DNA from: Paracoccus sp. S1E-3
GTDB taxonomy: Bacteria > Pseudomonadota > Alphaproteobacteria > Rhodobacterales > Rhodobacteraceae
Reading direction: 5' to 3'
Assembly: GCF_013868135.1 (NCBI RefSeq)
Contig: NZ_JACEMU010000009.1
Coordinates: forward strand, 2,501 to 66,500
DNA length: 64,000 nucleotides
Part shown: positions 20,730 through 29,207 of the stretch, piece after piece
How positions within the stretch are numbered: position 1 is the first letter of the stretch
Layout: each line of letters opens with the position of its first letter
Made by a program: the position numbers and the translations under genes
Notes under the pieces: generated by a model
Database searches by the model: none
What the model was told of the DNA's origin: nothing
What the model saw: only the letters and a program-made list of their open reading frames with translations

Positions 20730-20943
20730 TCCGGCGTCCTTCCATCTGCTCGTTCAGTTTGCGAACCATCACCGCCTCGATCTCGGGCAGCAGTTCGGCG
20801 GTGATCAGGCGGTTGATGCCCAGCGCTTGCGCCAGTGAAAGCGCGGCACCCATGTCCCATCCGATGACAGCCCCCGGCGCGATCCGCAGCTGCCCGCCGA
20901 GGCGCTGGGTCAGATCCCAGACCTGCCAGCCCTCGACCGTCAT
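20722..20943 (-). CDS. small protein between tail chaperone and tape measure
   Basis: A 73-residue protein (MTVEGWQVWDLTQRLGGQLR...) in the place where lambda-type phages keep the T part of the G/GT chaperone. Here it is a separate gene starting 8 bases after the chaperone stop, and I see no slippery sequence for programmed frameshifting. It is probably a tail-assembly chaperone component, judged by position only. Confidence 0.7.
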   Translation of the reverse strand: MTVEGWQVWDLTQRLGGQLRIAPGAVIGWDMGAALSLAQALGINRLITAELLPEIEAVMVRKLNEQMEGRRNG

Positions 20944-20951
20944 CGGCCGGT

Positions 20952-21389
20952 TCAGTCTTGCGGGGCAGTCGGGGCAGGGGCCTGCGCAGGCCGCGCAGTA
21001 GCCATCGCCCCCGCCGAAAGACCAGTCGGCGAGGGCGCGGAGACGTTTTTTTCTGCGTCCAGCATTAGGCCGCGGGCGACGTATTGCGCCTGGAAGGCTT
21101 CGAAGACCGGCCAGATTTCGAGAAGGGCGTCGATCCCAGCCGGGCTGACCGGCACGAGGTTGCCTTCATCGTCGCCGACCCCCTCCCATTCCAGTACCGC
21201 GCGGCGGGCGACAGCCTTGGCCATCGCGAGGGCCATGTCCTCCTGGCTGGAGGTTTCCGACAGGCCGCCGATCATGGGGTCCGCGCGGGCTGAGACCATC
21301 AGCGCGGTGGTCAGAGGGGCCACCAGGACGCGCAGGCCGGGCAGCAGGTCCAGCCATTCGGGCCGGTTCGAAAGGTTCAGACGGATCAT
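20952..21389 (-). CDS. tail assembly chaperone-like protein
   Basis: A 145-residue protein starting MIRLNLSNRPEWLDLLPGLR at the ATG 21389, whose codon nearly touches the tail-tube stop. An upstream extension to 21431 is unsupported. The C-terminal ~35 residues are Ala/Pro/Ser-rich. Length, composition and position between tail tube and tape measure match gpG-type chaperones that hold the tape measure during tail assembly. Confidence 0.75.
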   Translation of the reverse strand: MIRLNLSNRPEWLDLLPGLRVLVAPLTTALMVSARADPMIGGLSETSSQEDMALAMAKAVARRAVLEWEGVGDDEGNLVPVSPAGIDALLEIWPVFEAFQAQYVARGLMLDAEKNVSAPSPTGLSAGAMATARPAQAPAPTAPQD

Positions 21390-21391
21390 GG

Positions 21392-22330
21392 TCAGTATCC
21401 CGTGACGGTGTTGACGAGGACGGCGGTGCACATGCGGGCGGGGCTGGTGGCCTTGGCGGCCTGCCAGTCGAAGGTGGCCTGGATGCCTTGCGGCCCAGGG
21501 ATCTCGATCCGCGGGACCGGCAGGTAGACGGCATGGGCGGTGAAAGTGAAACTGGCGTTCGCCCCGAGGCTGTAGGCAAACTCGAGCTCGCAGGGCGTGC
21601 CGTCGATGGCTTGGGTGACCAGTGCGCTATCGGCGAACCGCACCTCAATGCGGCCGGTCAGGGCCGCCATGCCGGGATCGGCGCCCTCGATTTTGCCGTC
21701 GTTCCGGATGGTCTCGATCCGGTCGAGGCCGTTGGCATAGGTTATCTCGGCCGAGACGACGTTGCCCAGCGCCGTGCCGTTGCGCTTCACCACTCCGTTG
21801 AAATGGCCGAAGCGCTGCAGGCCGAGCGCGGTCGGGGTGCCTGCGGCCGTGGTGGCAGCGATGGCCTCACCTTGCGCGATCAGCCGGGCGGTGGCGGTCA
21901 GCAGGCCGGAGCGGTTCATCTGCCAGGACAACTGGTCCATCACGCAGCCCGCATACATCGCGAACCGTGGCACCTCTGGCATGGCCACCTCGATGGCCAT
22001 GGAGGGCAGGGTCCAGTTCCCCGACTGGAAGGTGTGGGTCTTGGGCGTGGTGCCCGTCGTGGTCGGTGCACCGAAGGCCGCCTTCAGCCAGTAGCCGAAG
22101 GCCTCCACATCGATCGGCACCACCACCTCGCCATCGGCGGTGACGGCGTCCTTGATCGGGGCCAGGGGATCGCGGCCGTAGCCGAGCAGTTCGCTGTTCA
22201 ACAGAGGCTGCTCCGCGCCCAGCGTGGTGCGGGCGAAGGGCATCAGCTGATAGCCGCTGGCGGGCGGGGTGCCGTAAACCGTCTCGAACGCAAGCGCCAT
22301 CTGCGCCCGCGCGCCGTGTGCGCGTGCCAT
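21392..22330 (-). CDS. major tail tube protein
   Basis: A 312-residue tail tube protein. The N-terminus (HGARAQMALAFETVYGTPP) and the central LLNSELLGYGRDPLAPIKD region are typical of alphaproteobacterial siphophage tube proteins. It follows the tail terminator-like gene by 26 bases. It polymerises around the tape measure to form the tail tube. Confidence 0.88.
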   Translation of the reverse strand: MARAHGARAQMALAFETVYGTPPASGYQLMPFARTTLGAEQPLLNSELLGYGRDPLAPIKDAVTADGEVVVPIDVEAFGYWLKAAFGAPTTTGTTPKTHTFQSGNWTLPSMAIEVAMPEVPRFAMYAGCVMDQLSWQMNRSGLLTATARLIAQGEAIAATTAAGTPTALGLQRFGHFNGVVKRNGTALGNVVSAEITYANGLDRIETIRNDGKIEGADPGMAALTGRIEVRFADSALVTQAIDGTPCELEFAYSLGANASFTFTAHAVYLPVPRIEIPGPQGIQATFDWQAAKATSPARMCTAVLVNTVTGY

Positions 22331-22356
22331 GGGGTTCTCCTTGGATGTAGGGGAAT

Positions 22357-22779
22357 TCAGGCCAGAGGGCCGGTGGTGGTATAATGCAGGACGACGATGA
22401 TCACTGCCGCCTTCAGGGCCGCGGCACCCTCAATGGGCAGATCGACCGAGGCTGGGGCATCAGGTTCGACCCAGTCGCAGAGGCCGCCCAGCGTCCGGTC
22501 AGCTTCCAGCGCCGCGCCGATGGCGGCGATCAGGTCATCGAAGGCGCTGGCCCTGGCGGTGCCCGCCTGGACGACGACCTCCAACTCGGCCCGGTGCTGG
22601 TAGTGATAGCGCAGCGGTGACAGTGTCACCTCTGGCTCGCCCGGCTGGCCGTCGCGAAGGATGATCAGACCGGCTGTGGGAATCCGCTCGGGCAGCACCT
22701 CGTCACGCAGGGTGAGGGCGGCAAGCGGCTGAAGCCGCGCGTACAGCGCAGCGAGGACGAGTTCGCGGGTGGTGGGCAT
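22357..22779 (-). CDS. tail terminator-like (gpU-type) protein
   Basis: A 140-residue protein (MPTTRELVLAALYARLQPL...) with a beta-rich middle (ILRDGQPGEPEVTLSPLRY, HRAELEVVVQA). Homologues are often labelled 'acyl-CoA transferase' by mistake. Its position before the tube gene matches tail terminators that cap the tail at the head-proximal end. An opposite-strand insertion now separates it from the DUF6441 gene. Confidence 0.75.
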   Translation of the reverse strand: MPTTRELVLAALYARLQPLAALTLRDEVLPERIPTAGLIILRDGQPGEPEVTLSPLRYHYQHRAELEVVVQAGTARASAFDDLIAAIGAALEADRTLGGLCDWVEPDAPASVDLPIEGAAALKAAVIIVVLHYTTTGPLA

Positions 22780-22964
22780 GCAATATTCAGTATTCAGTGG
22801 CTAGATCGAGCGGTTAGTAGACCTCCAGCCACGAGAGCCACAGACGGGACAGAGGACGGGTTTGGCGCTCGATCATGCTGCTGGTCAACCACAGAGCCAG
22901 AATTTTCTTGACCCAACCACCTGAAAAGCCTGTGTTTAACTTTGATTCCATAGTCGGAGATAAG

Positions 22965-23699
22965 ATGTCTGGTTACCGTTTCCGTTGCCTCGGCCCATTT
23001 GAGTTTCCTGTCTATAGAAGCACGCGCCATTGGAAAAACCACTACCGTCTGTTCGATCCTAAAGCTGCCACGGAGGCAGTTTTTGAGCTGGCGGCTCAGC
23101 AAGAGCGCAGAATTGGGGTCGAGGGTATAGACCAAGCAATCGGCCTTTATATTATCGGCATGAAACCGAGGGGGAAGCTCATCCCCTTCTATGTTGGCAA
23201 GGCGGCGCGTCAGACGATTAAGGAACGGCTGTTTCAAAAGCAGGATAAGCTCGCCAAGGTGACTGAGATCCTGAATGTTTACAAACATGCTAAGCCGTTT
23301 GTGTTCTTGTTCCCGCTCCTTACGCCCACGGGACGACTTGCTCGGCTTCCGACAGCGGCGCCGGGCGAATCTAGCGCCGAGAAAGTAATCAATAGCGCCG
23401 AATACATGATGATCGGTCACGCAATGAATTCGAACCCGTGGCTCCACAACATTTCTACTGTTGTGGAGCGCGAACGGTTTTCAATCGATGGTAGCCCAGG
23501 AGCCTCCGGCAAACAAACGAAGGACGCTCAATCCTACAGTGAGATGATGGGCTTCAGAAAAGCGTCCTCAGCGAGCGACAAGCTCCGCGAGGCCGGTGAG
23601 GCGCTCGAAGAGGTCAAACCCGATGAAACGCGTCTTATTGAGGACGCACTCGCGCATCCGGAGAGCTTGGAACAAGAAACCGTGGGCCCGGAAGAGTGA
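22965..23699 (+). CDS. GIY-YIG-fold nuclease-like moron gene, antisense within the tail operon
   Basis: A 244-residue protein on the plus strand inside an otherwise leftward operon. GIY-YIG landmarks are in order: GLY (residues 60-62), YVG (76-78), Arg88 in TIKERLF, Glu146 in SAEYMM and Asn162 in NPWLHNIS. The ATG at 22965 has GGAG five bases upstream; the frame also opens earlier at 22875. Base composition is visibly less GC-rich than its neighbours, pointing to recent acquisition. It stops 15 bases before the convergent DUF6441 gene ends, so phage late transcription would run antisense to it. A defence or exclusion function is inferred only from its moron-like placement. Confidence 0.85.
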   Translation: MSGYRFRCLGPFEFPVYRSTRHWKNHYRLFDPKAATEAVFELAAQQERRIGVEGIDQAIGLYIIGMKPRGKLIPFYVGKAARQTIKERLFQKQDKLAKVTEILNVYKHAKPFVFLFPLLTPTGRLARLPTAAPGESSAEKVINSAEYMMIGHAMNSNPWLHNISTVVERERFSIDGSPGASGKQTKDAQSYSEMMGFRKASSASDKLREAGEALEEVKPDETRLIEDALAHPESLEQETVGPEE

Positions 23700-23714
23700 T
23701 CGACATTTCTTTTC

Positions 23715-24338
23715 CTATGTTTCCACCCACCCTGCCACGATCCGCCCCGGCACGCGGTCGATGGCCCGTTCGGCATCCCGCGCCAGTTCGAGCCGCTTGT
23801 GCAGCTTGACCTGCGGCACGAGGAGGAAGATCGGCACGGTTGTCAGCCCGCGGCCGCTCTTCGATCGTGACGCTACCGCCCGTCCCTTGCTGTTCAGCCG
23901 CCCCTCGGCCACCAACAGGCTCGGGCCCCGGCGGCGATAGATGAACTGCAGCCGCAGCCCCGTGCGACGTTCCCATGCGCCGGGGGTGATCCGCCCGCCG
24001 CGGGTGGATTTGCCTGCGGCGGCGGTAGGGATCGCCAGCCAGAAGCCGTTGCGCGACCGGATTAGCGGCCCTGTGTCGTGGGCCCTGACGATCACCGGGG
24101 CGTTCGACCAGACCAGCGCCGCGGCGTTCAGGCTTTCGCCGCCCTTGGGATAGGTGGCGAGCCGGATCGAGTTGCCAAGCCGGGTGCCGAGCCCCGCGCC
24201 GGTGATCTGGCCGCGCCAGGCGGATTTCAGGCCCGCGCCCGCCTCGCGCATGGCGGTGGTCACGGCCTTCTCGCCCGCGGCGATTTCCGCCTGCATCAGG
24301 GCGGCGAGGTCGGGGCTGATATCAAGCTTCAATTTCAT
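23715..24338 (-). CDS. DUF6441-type phage neck/tail protein
   Basis: A 207-residue protein (MKLKLDISPDLAALMQ...) with the GKSTRGGRITPGAWERRTG and FLLVPQVKLHKRL stretches typical of a family kept between head-tail joining and tail terminator genes in Rhodobacteraceae prophages. By position it corresponds to gpZ-like neck/tail-completion proteins. Start overlaps the previous gene by 4 bases. Confidence 0.75.
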   Translation of the reverse strand: MKLKLDISPDLAALMQAEIAAGEKAVTTAMREAGAGLKSAWRGQITGAGLGTRLGNSIRLATYPKGGESLNAAALVWSNAPVIVRAHDTGPLIRSRNGFWLAIPTAAAGKSTRGGRITPGAWERRTGLRLQFIYRRRGPSLLVAEGRLNSKGRAVASRSKSGRGLTTVPIFLLVPQVKLHKRLELARDAERAIDRVPGRIVAGWVET

Positions 24339-24649
24339 GCTGGCCTCAGGTCCAGCGTCCAGATCAGCCGTTCCCGGTCGCGCAGGGGTTCTCCCTGGAT
24401 CACATGGCTGTCGGCGCCAATGACGATTACGTCGCCCGGGCGCGGGGCGGGGAGGTCGGACACGCGCACATCCACCACCGTCGTGTCGCTGACGAACCGC
24501 CCCGCGCCGAAGTCGGTGACGCGATCCGGCGCGCGGCGGATGATGCGGATCGGGCGTTCCTCCGACGTGGTGGCCGAGATCCAGAGAGCCGGGGCCGCCA
24601 TGGAGGCATGGGTGAAGATGCGGTCCATGGCGGCGGCGAAGACGGACAT
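24335..24649 (-). CDS. phage head-tail joining protein
   Basis: A 104-residue, beta-rich protein (MSVFAAAMDRIFTHASM..., FVSDTTVVDVRVSDLPAPRP) resembling lambda gpFII-type connectors. It follows the capsid gene by 11 bases and is coupled to the DUF6441 gene. Such proteins link the filled head to the tail. Confidence 0.8.
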   Translation of the reverse strand: MSVFAAAMDRIFTHASMAAPALWISATTSEERPIRIIRRAPDRVTDFGAGRFVSDTTVVDVRVSDLPAPRPGDVIVIGADSHVIQGEPLRDRERLIWTLDLRPA

Positions 24650-24660
24650 GGGTGGGTCCG

Positions 24661-25683
24661 TCAGTTCGACGTGTGCAGACGGATCGCCAGCCGCGGCCGC
24701 TTGTTCACCGGCAGGATCGAGGCCTCGGTCATTACATCGATCCAGCGGCCCTTCTCGTCCAGATGCTGGCGCGCGTAGAGCGGCAGGCCGATGGTGTTGG
24801 CGGTTTCCAAGAGGTTCGCCGGACCGCCATAGGTGGTGAAGGTGTCCATCGTGCCGAGCGGGAAGGCGATGCCCTCGTTCGCCGGGACCATCCGTTCGGT
24901 GGCCTTGGTGGAGAGGGTGACGGTGCCGGAATATTCCTCGAACAGAATCCCGCCAAAGGGGAAGTTGCGGCGCACATCCTCGCGCAGCGGCTGGGCGCCG
25001 GTCGAGGCGTAGAACTTGTAGGCTTCCTCGGTTTTGGGGTGCGCGATCAGCTTGTCGAAGAATTCCCGGCTAACCAGCGCATGGACGCTGGTCATGGCCT
25101 CGCCCAAGAGGTTGTCCTCAATGGCGCGAAGCACCTCGCGAACCTTGCCCTGAACGTTCGTGCCCGCGGTGCCGAGGACGAAGTCGACCGAGATCTGCGC
25201 CAGGCCGAATTCGGTGAAGTAGTTGTAGAGGGTGGTGCCCGCCCCGTCCTTCACGATGCCGCGCAGCGCGTTCATCTCCATGTATTCCCGCGTCTGGGCA
25301 TGCTTTCGGCGCATCAGCAGAAGCTTGCGGTTCATCACCTCGACGAGGGGATCGGCTGCGTCGAAGGCGCCCAGCGCGGGGGCGCCTTGGATGTCGGCGG
25401 GCAGGACCACGTCGTCATGCGGGATCCACGGCAGGGCGAAGGACCGCATCGAGCGGCCCTCCCGCGTACCGACCGTGGCGGGGCCACCGAGGGGGACGGA
25501 GGGCAGAAGGCTCAGGACGCCCTCGTATTGCTCGATGATGACCGAGCGCTGGCTGACCCCTTCGAAGCGGAAGAGGCCGATCTGGGCAAGGCGGGTGTAG
25601 AGGTTGGGCAGGATGTTGATGGCCTGCGTCATCTCGGCCAGCGAGTAGCCGCCAGCGTCGAAGGGATTGCGGACGAGGGTCAT
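24661..25683 (-). CDS. major capsid protein (lambda gpE family)
   Basis: A 340-residue capsid protein starting MTLVRNPFDAGGYSLAEMTQ, with IGLFRFEGVSQRSVIIEQYEG and the C-terminal PVNKRPRLAIRLHTS, all characteristic of the gpE-like HK97-fold family. CCGGAGCATCCCC before the ATG gives a Shine-Dalgarno. The reading frame continues further upstream only as a shadow of the decoration gene. It pairs with the adjacent decoration protein, as in lambda. Confidence 0.94.
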   Translation of the reverse strand: MTLVRNPFDAGGYSLAEMTQAINILPNLYTRLAQIGLFRFEGVSQRSVIIEQYEGVLSLLPSVPLGGPATVGTREGRSMRSFALPWIPHDDVVLPADIQGAPALGAFDAADPLVEVMNRKLLLMRRKHAQTREYMEMNALRGIVKDGAGTTLYNYFTEFGLAQISVDFVLGTAGTNVQGKVREVLRAIEDNLLGEAMTSVHALVSREFFDKLIAHPKTEEAYKFYASTGAQPLREDVRRNFPFGGILFEEYSGTVTLSTKATERMVPANEGIAFPLGTMDTFTTYGGPANLLETANTIGLPLYARQHLDEKGRWIDVMTEASILPVNKRPRLAIRLHTSN

Positions 25684-25723
25684 GGGGATGCTCCGGGGGA
25701 ATGGGGAAGCGTGATGTTGAGCG

Positions 25724-26104
25724 TCAGGCGCCGTCGCGGGCGATGATGCCGACGGTGGACAACTGGGTGAGTTTCGCGGCGATCTTGGTGCCGTCATCGA
25801 CGGTGGCGCCGTAGGCGAGGGCCGCGCGCGACACGATCGAGGGGCCGCGGACCAGCACGATGCCGGTCGCGTCAGCCAGCGTCGCATCGACGGCATAGAG
25901 CAGGACGGCAGTGGCGACCTGCGATCCGTCGGCCCCGGTCGCGGGCGACAGGGTGTATTTGCCGCTCGCCGTGATCTTCCCGAGCACCGAGCCCACGGGA
26001 TAGGGCATGCCCGCAAGAAGCGTCACCACCTCGCGGGTGTAGTTCGGGTTGACCTCATATTTGAGGACATCGCCCATGCTGGGCGGTTCCGTCAGGACGG
26101 GCAT
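25724..26104 (-). CDS. head decoration protein (lambda gpD-like)
   Basis: A 126-residue protein with the gpD-like pattern: a short N-terminal arm (MPVLTEPPSMGDVLKYEVNP), then YTREVVTLLAGMPYPVGSVLG and SQVATAVLLYAVDA. It trims and stabilises the expanded capsid. It lies between the protease and the capsid gene, as in lambda (C-D-E order). Confidence 0.9.
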   Translation of the reverse strand: MPVLTEPPSMGDVLKYEVNPNYTREVVTLLAGMPYPVGSVLGKITASGKYTLSPATGADGSQVATAVLLYAVDATLADATGIVLVRGPSIVSRAALAYGATVDDGTKIAAKLTQLSTVGIIARDGA

Positions 26105-26157
26105 GGTTCAGTCTCCAGGATGTTGGGGGATGGGGGCGCCCAGCGCGGGCAAAATTG

Positions 26158-27483
26158 TCAGCGCGAGGCGGCGGCCGATTTCTTCGCGGCCGCGACGATG
26201 GGGCTTTCCTTCGCGCCAGTGGCCGGGGCGGTGGCGATGATGCCCGCGGCATCGCTGCGGGCCGCAAGATCGGCGAGGATCTTGGCGCGCAGAGCTTCCG
26301 GCTTCACGCCCTTGGCGACGGCATCGGCGGCATCGATCTGGACGCCGAGGCGCGCGGCCTGCGCGCAAACCTGCGCGACCTCGGCCGCCTCGGCGCGGAT
26401 CGCCTCGGGCGACATGGCGGCCGCCGCGGTTTGCGGCGGCGCGCTTGCCGCGGGCGGGGCCGGTTCCGGCGCAGGACTGATGGCAGGCGCGGCCGGGGGC
26501 TGCGCATGGTCTTCGGGGGCAGTGGTCATCATCGGGCCCTTTCCCTTGGGGTTGGATGTGAGGGTGGTTGTGCCGCGGGGTGAGGCGGCGAAAGCGCGGA
26601 AGGCGGTGACGGGATCGGCCACCTCATCGGCGAGACCGGCGAAGATCGCCGCCTCGCCGCGGAACACGGCAGCTTCGGTGCCCAGCGCCTGCAATGTGTC
26701 GAGGCGGCGTCCACGACCTTCAGCGACGGTTTCGGCGAAGAGTTGACGGAGGTCTTCCAACTCGCCCGCCATCCGGGCGCGTACGACCTCGGGCAGCGGC
26801 TGGTATGGATTGGCATCGACCTTGTGCGCGCCTGAGTGGATCAGCGTGACGGCGATGCCCTTCTGATCGAGCGCCCCGCTCATGTCGCTGTGCATCGCAA
26901 CGACACCGATGCTGCCGACAGCGCCGGTGCGGGTCAGGATGATGCGGTCGGCCTGGGAGGCCAGCGCATAGGCGGCCGAGAGGGCGTGATCGGCGACGAA
27001 TGCTTGGACCGGCTTCTGCGTCCGGGCGGCTCGGATGCGGTCCGCAAGGTCAAAGGCCCCGGCTACCTCGCCACCGAAGCTGTCAATGTCGAGGGCGATG
27101 CCACGAATGGCGGGGTCGGCCAGCGCTGCCTGCAACTGCGCCGCGATCCCTTCGTAGGATGTCAGCCCCGAGGACTGCCCGATCCACGCCCCGCGATGCA
27201 CCAGCGTGCCCGCGATCTCGATCACCGCGATCCCCTCGACGACGGCGAAGGGCTGGCCGCCGTTTCGCGTCTGTCGCGCGGTCAGGTCGTCGCCAAAGAG
27301 CGAGGCGCGGGCGGGAACGGTGGCGCTGGCTTGGTCCTCGGCCGTGACCTCCAGACCATCGACACTGATCTCCCGCCCCGCGATCCGGGGCCCCAGCCCG
27401 GTCAGAAAGGCCAGTGCCTTGGCGGGATCGACCATTAGGGGCGTGTTGAAGACGCGCTGGGCGATCTGGGTGTGGTGCATCAT
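26158..27483 (-). CDS. S49-family head maturation protease (gpC-like)
   Basis: A 441-residue SppA/ClpP-type serine protease. The oxyanion region IALDIDSFGGEVAG, the nucleophile Ser in ADHALSAAYALAS and the general-base Lys in HSGAHKVDANPY are all present. The C-terminal third is Ala/Pro-rich with a charged helical end and probably serves as an internal scaffold (Nu3-like). The start region overlaps the portal gene stop by 4 bases (27480-27483), and a second ATG follows immediately. Confidence 0.92.
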   Translation of the reverse strand: MMHHTQIAQRVFNTPLMVDPAKALAFLTGLGPRIAGREISVDGLEVTAEDQASATVPARASLFGDDLTARQTRNGGQPFAVVEGIAVIEIAGTLVHRGAWIGQSSGLTSYEGIAAQLQAALADPAIRGIALDIDSFGGEVAGAFDLADRIRAARTQKPVQAFVADHALSAAYALASQADRIILTRTGAVGSIGVVAMHSDMSGALDQKGIAVTLIHSGAHKVDANPYQPLPEVVRARMAGELEDLRQLFAETVAEGRGRRLDTLQALGTEAAVFRGEAAIFAGLADEVADPVTAFRAFAASPRGTTTLTSNPKGKGPMMTTAPEDHAQPPAAPAISPAPEPAPPAASAPPQTAAAAMSPEAIRAEAAEVAQVCAQAARLGVQIDAADAVAKGVKPEALRAKILADLAARSDAAGIIATAPATGAKESPIVAAAKKSAAASR

Positions 27484-28991
27484 GCGTCCTCCGCGGGCCG
27501 GGATTCCCGGTCCTCGCCCTCGTCTTCCTGATCGTCGCTGTCCTGCTGTTCCTGCCGCTGACCTTCGGCATCACCCGGACCAGCGCTACCGCCCGCCGCC
27601 TGCGCCGGTGACCCCGGACGCCGGAAGTCGAGCCCCAGCTCCGCCTCGCGTTTGCGTTCCGCAGCTATCTCGCGGTCGACCTGCTCGGCGTCGTAGCCGC
27701 GCTCCGCGATGGCCTGCGTCCGGGATTTCAGACCCGCCTCGATCTGCAGGATCTCGGCCGCGGCATCCTTGGCCGGGTCGATCCAGTCCCATTTCGTGGG
27801 CAGCCAGTCGCAGGCGAGATGAGCACGCCGGTCGGTGGCATAGCCCGGCAGATCGATGGCGCCCGCCAGCACCGCCATCTCCATCCAGCGCGTCCAGACG
27901 GCGCGGCAGAGCTGATAGACCATCACCGAATGCTGGAAGGCCGAGATGCGGCGGCGGAAGTCGACGAGGGCGATCCGGGTATTGGAGAAGTTCCCCTTCG
28001 CCGTATCGCCGGTCAGATAGCCATAGGGCACGCCCAGCGCCGCGCCGATCTGCAACAGCGTGCGGTACTGGAAGGGCTCGTAGGTGGATCCGGAGTCCGG
28101 GGTGGATGGCGTCGTGACATCTTCGCCGGGGTCCAGCCGCACCACCTGGCCGGGTTCGACCTCCAGATCGTCCTCCGCCGGATCGAGGGCGGTTTCGGGG
28201 GCGGGGGAGGTGATGAACATCGCGAACATCGCCGCGGTTTTCTTCCGCTCCAGCTCCGCGTCATCGTAGAGGTCGAGGGTGAAGAGCTTCACCACGGCCG
28301 CCGCGAAGCGCGACACGCCGCGCAGCTGGCCTGCCTCGACCGGGTCGAGGATGTGGATCACCTCCGAGGCTGGAACTCGGACGGTTTCCCCGGCGAGCCC
28401 CGGATCGGTCATGTCGCCCGGATGGCGGCGGAGGAAGTGATAGGCCACACGCCGCCCGATCCCGTCGAATTCGATCCCCTGCCGGATCGACCCCGCGCCG
28501 GGCAGGACGCGGGTCATGTCCTGGGGCAGCATCTCCGAGGGCAGCATCTGCAGCTGCATCGGCACCGTCAGACCGTCTTCCGGCCGCCGCGTCCGGATAC
28601 GCAGGAAGACCTCGCCTGCCAGAAACACCTCCCGCGCCGCCCGCCGCTGCAACCCGAAGAAGTCGGTCAGCCCCTCGGCGTCGGCCTCGTCGGTCCAGGC
28701 GAGCCAGAGCTTCTGCAGCTCCTCCTTCTTCACTGCGTCCGCGATCTTCGAGGACGGCTTGATCCCATCGCCGACGACATGGTTGGCAAAGGCGTCGACC
28801 GCATTCGAGGCATAGCCGTTGTTCCGAACCAGCCAGCGCGCCCGGGCGGTGATGGTTTCGCCCGAGGCGGCGATCAGCGTGTTTACATGCGCCCGCGTGG
28901 CCCGGAACCCGCGCATGCGACGGTGGGACTGTGCGGCGTCGAAGCCACCGATGATGGACCCGAGGCGCGCGCGGAAGGCATCCAGCACCAT
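27480..28991 (-). CDS. lambda-family portal protein
   Basis: A 503-residue portal. Family features include ETITARARWLVRNNGYASNAVDAF, cited here by its ends at ~residues 45 and 68, AAREVFLAGEVFLR, HILDPVEAGQLRGVSRFAAA and GDTAKGNFSNTRIALVDF. The acidic C-terminal ~50 residues (QEQQDSDDQEDEGEDRE) are poorly conserved. Portals form the dodecameric DNA gate at one capsid vertex. Gap to the gpW-like gene is 3 bases. Confidence 0.95.
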   Translation of the reverse strand: MVLDAFRARLGSIIGGFDAAQSHRRMRGFRATRAHVNTLIAASGETITARARWLVRNNGYASNAVDAFANHVVGDGIKPSSKIADAVKKEELQKLWLAWTDEADAEGLTDFFGLQRRAAREVFLAGEVFLRIRTRRPEDGLTVPMQLQMLPSEMLPQDMTRVLPGAGSIRQGIEFDGIGRRVAYHFLRRHPGDMTDPGLAGETVRVPASEVIHILDPVEAGQLRGVSRFAAAVVKLFTLDLYDDAELERKKTAAMFAMFITSPAPETALDPAEDDLEVEPGQVVRLDPGEDVTTPSTPDSGSTYEPFQYRTLLQIGAALGVPYGYLTGDTAKGNFSNTRIALVDFRRRISAFQHSVMVYQLCRAVWTRWMEMAVLAGAIDLPGYATDRRAHLACDWLPTKWDWIDPAKDAAAEILQIEAGLKSRTQAIAERGYDAEQVDREIAAERKREAELGLDFRRPGSPAQAAGGSAGPGDAEGQRQEQQDSDDQEDEGEDRESRPAEDA

Positions 28992-28994
28992 GGG

Positions 28995-29207
28995 TCAAAG
29001 GCCCTTCGTCGCGACGGTGCCCCATCGACGGCGGCGGGGCGTCGCAGAGGCGGTAGCGATTCGGCTCTCCAGATCCCGGATCGCCGCCGCCAGTTCGGCG
29101 TCCGAGCCATAGGTCACGGTCTTGCCGTCGTAGCTGACGCTGCGCAGCCCGGCGAAGCGGGCTTCCTGCAGCGCCGTGAGCAGGGCCTTCATGCGTTCCA
29201 GGTCCAT
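28995..29207 (-). CDS. gpW-like head-tail connector
   Basis: A 70-residue protein: a helical N-terminus, the short beta hairpin VSYDGKTVTYGSDAELAA and a basic tail PRRRRWGTVATKGL. This matches the layout of lambda gpW, including the Arg-rich C-terminus. Its ATG overlaps the TGA of the large terminase gene (TGATG), so translation is probably coupled. A longer frame extends to 29810 but only as a shadow of the terminase gene. Confidence 0.85.
   Translation of the reverse strand: MDLERMKALLTALQEARFAGLRSVSYDGKTVTYGSDAELAAAIRDLESRIATASATPRRRRWGTVATKGL

Noticed and set aside
20715-20960. Programmed frameshift of the G/GT tail chaperone type
   Set aside because: The two small genes do not overlap and no slippery heptamer was seen at the end of the first.
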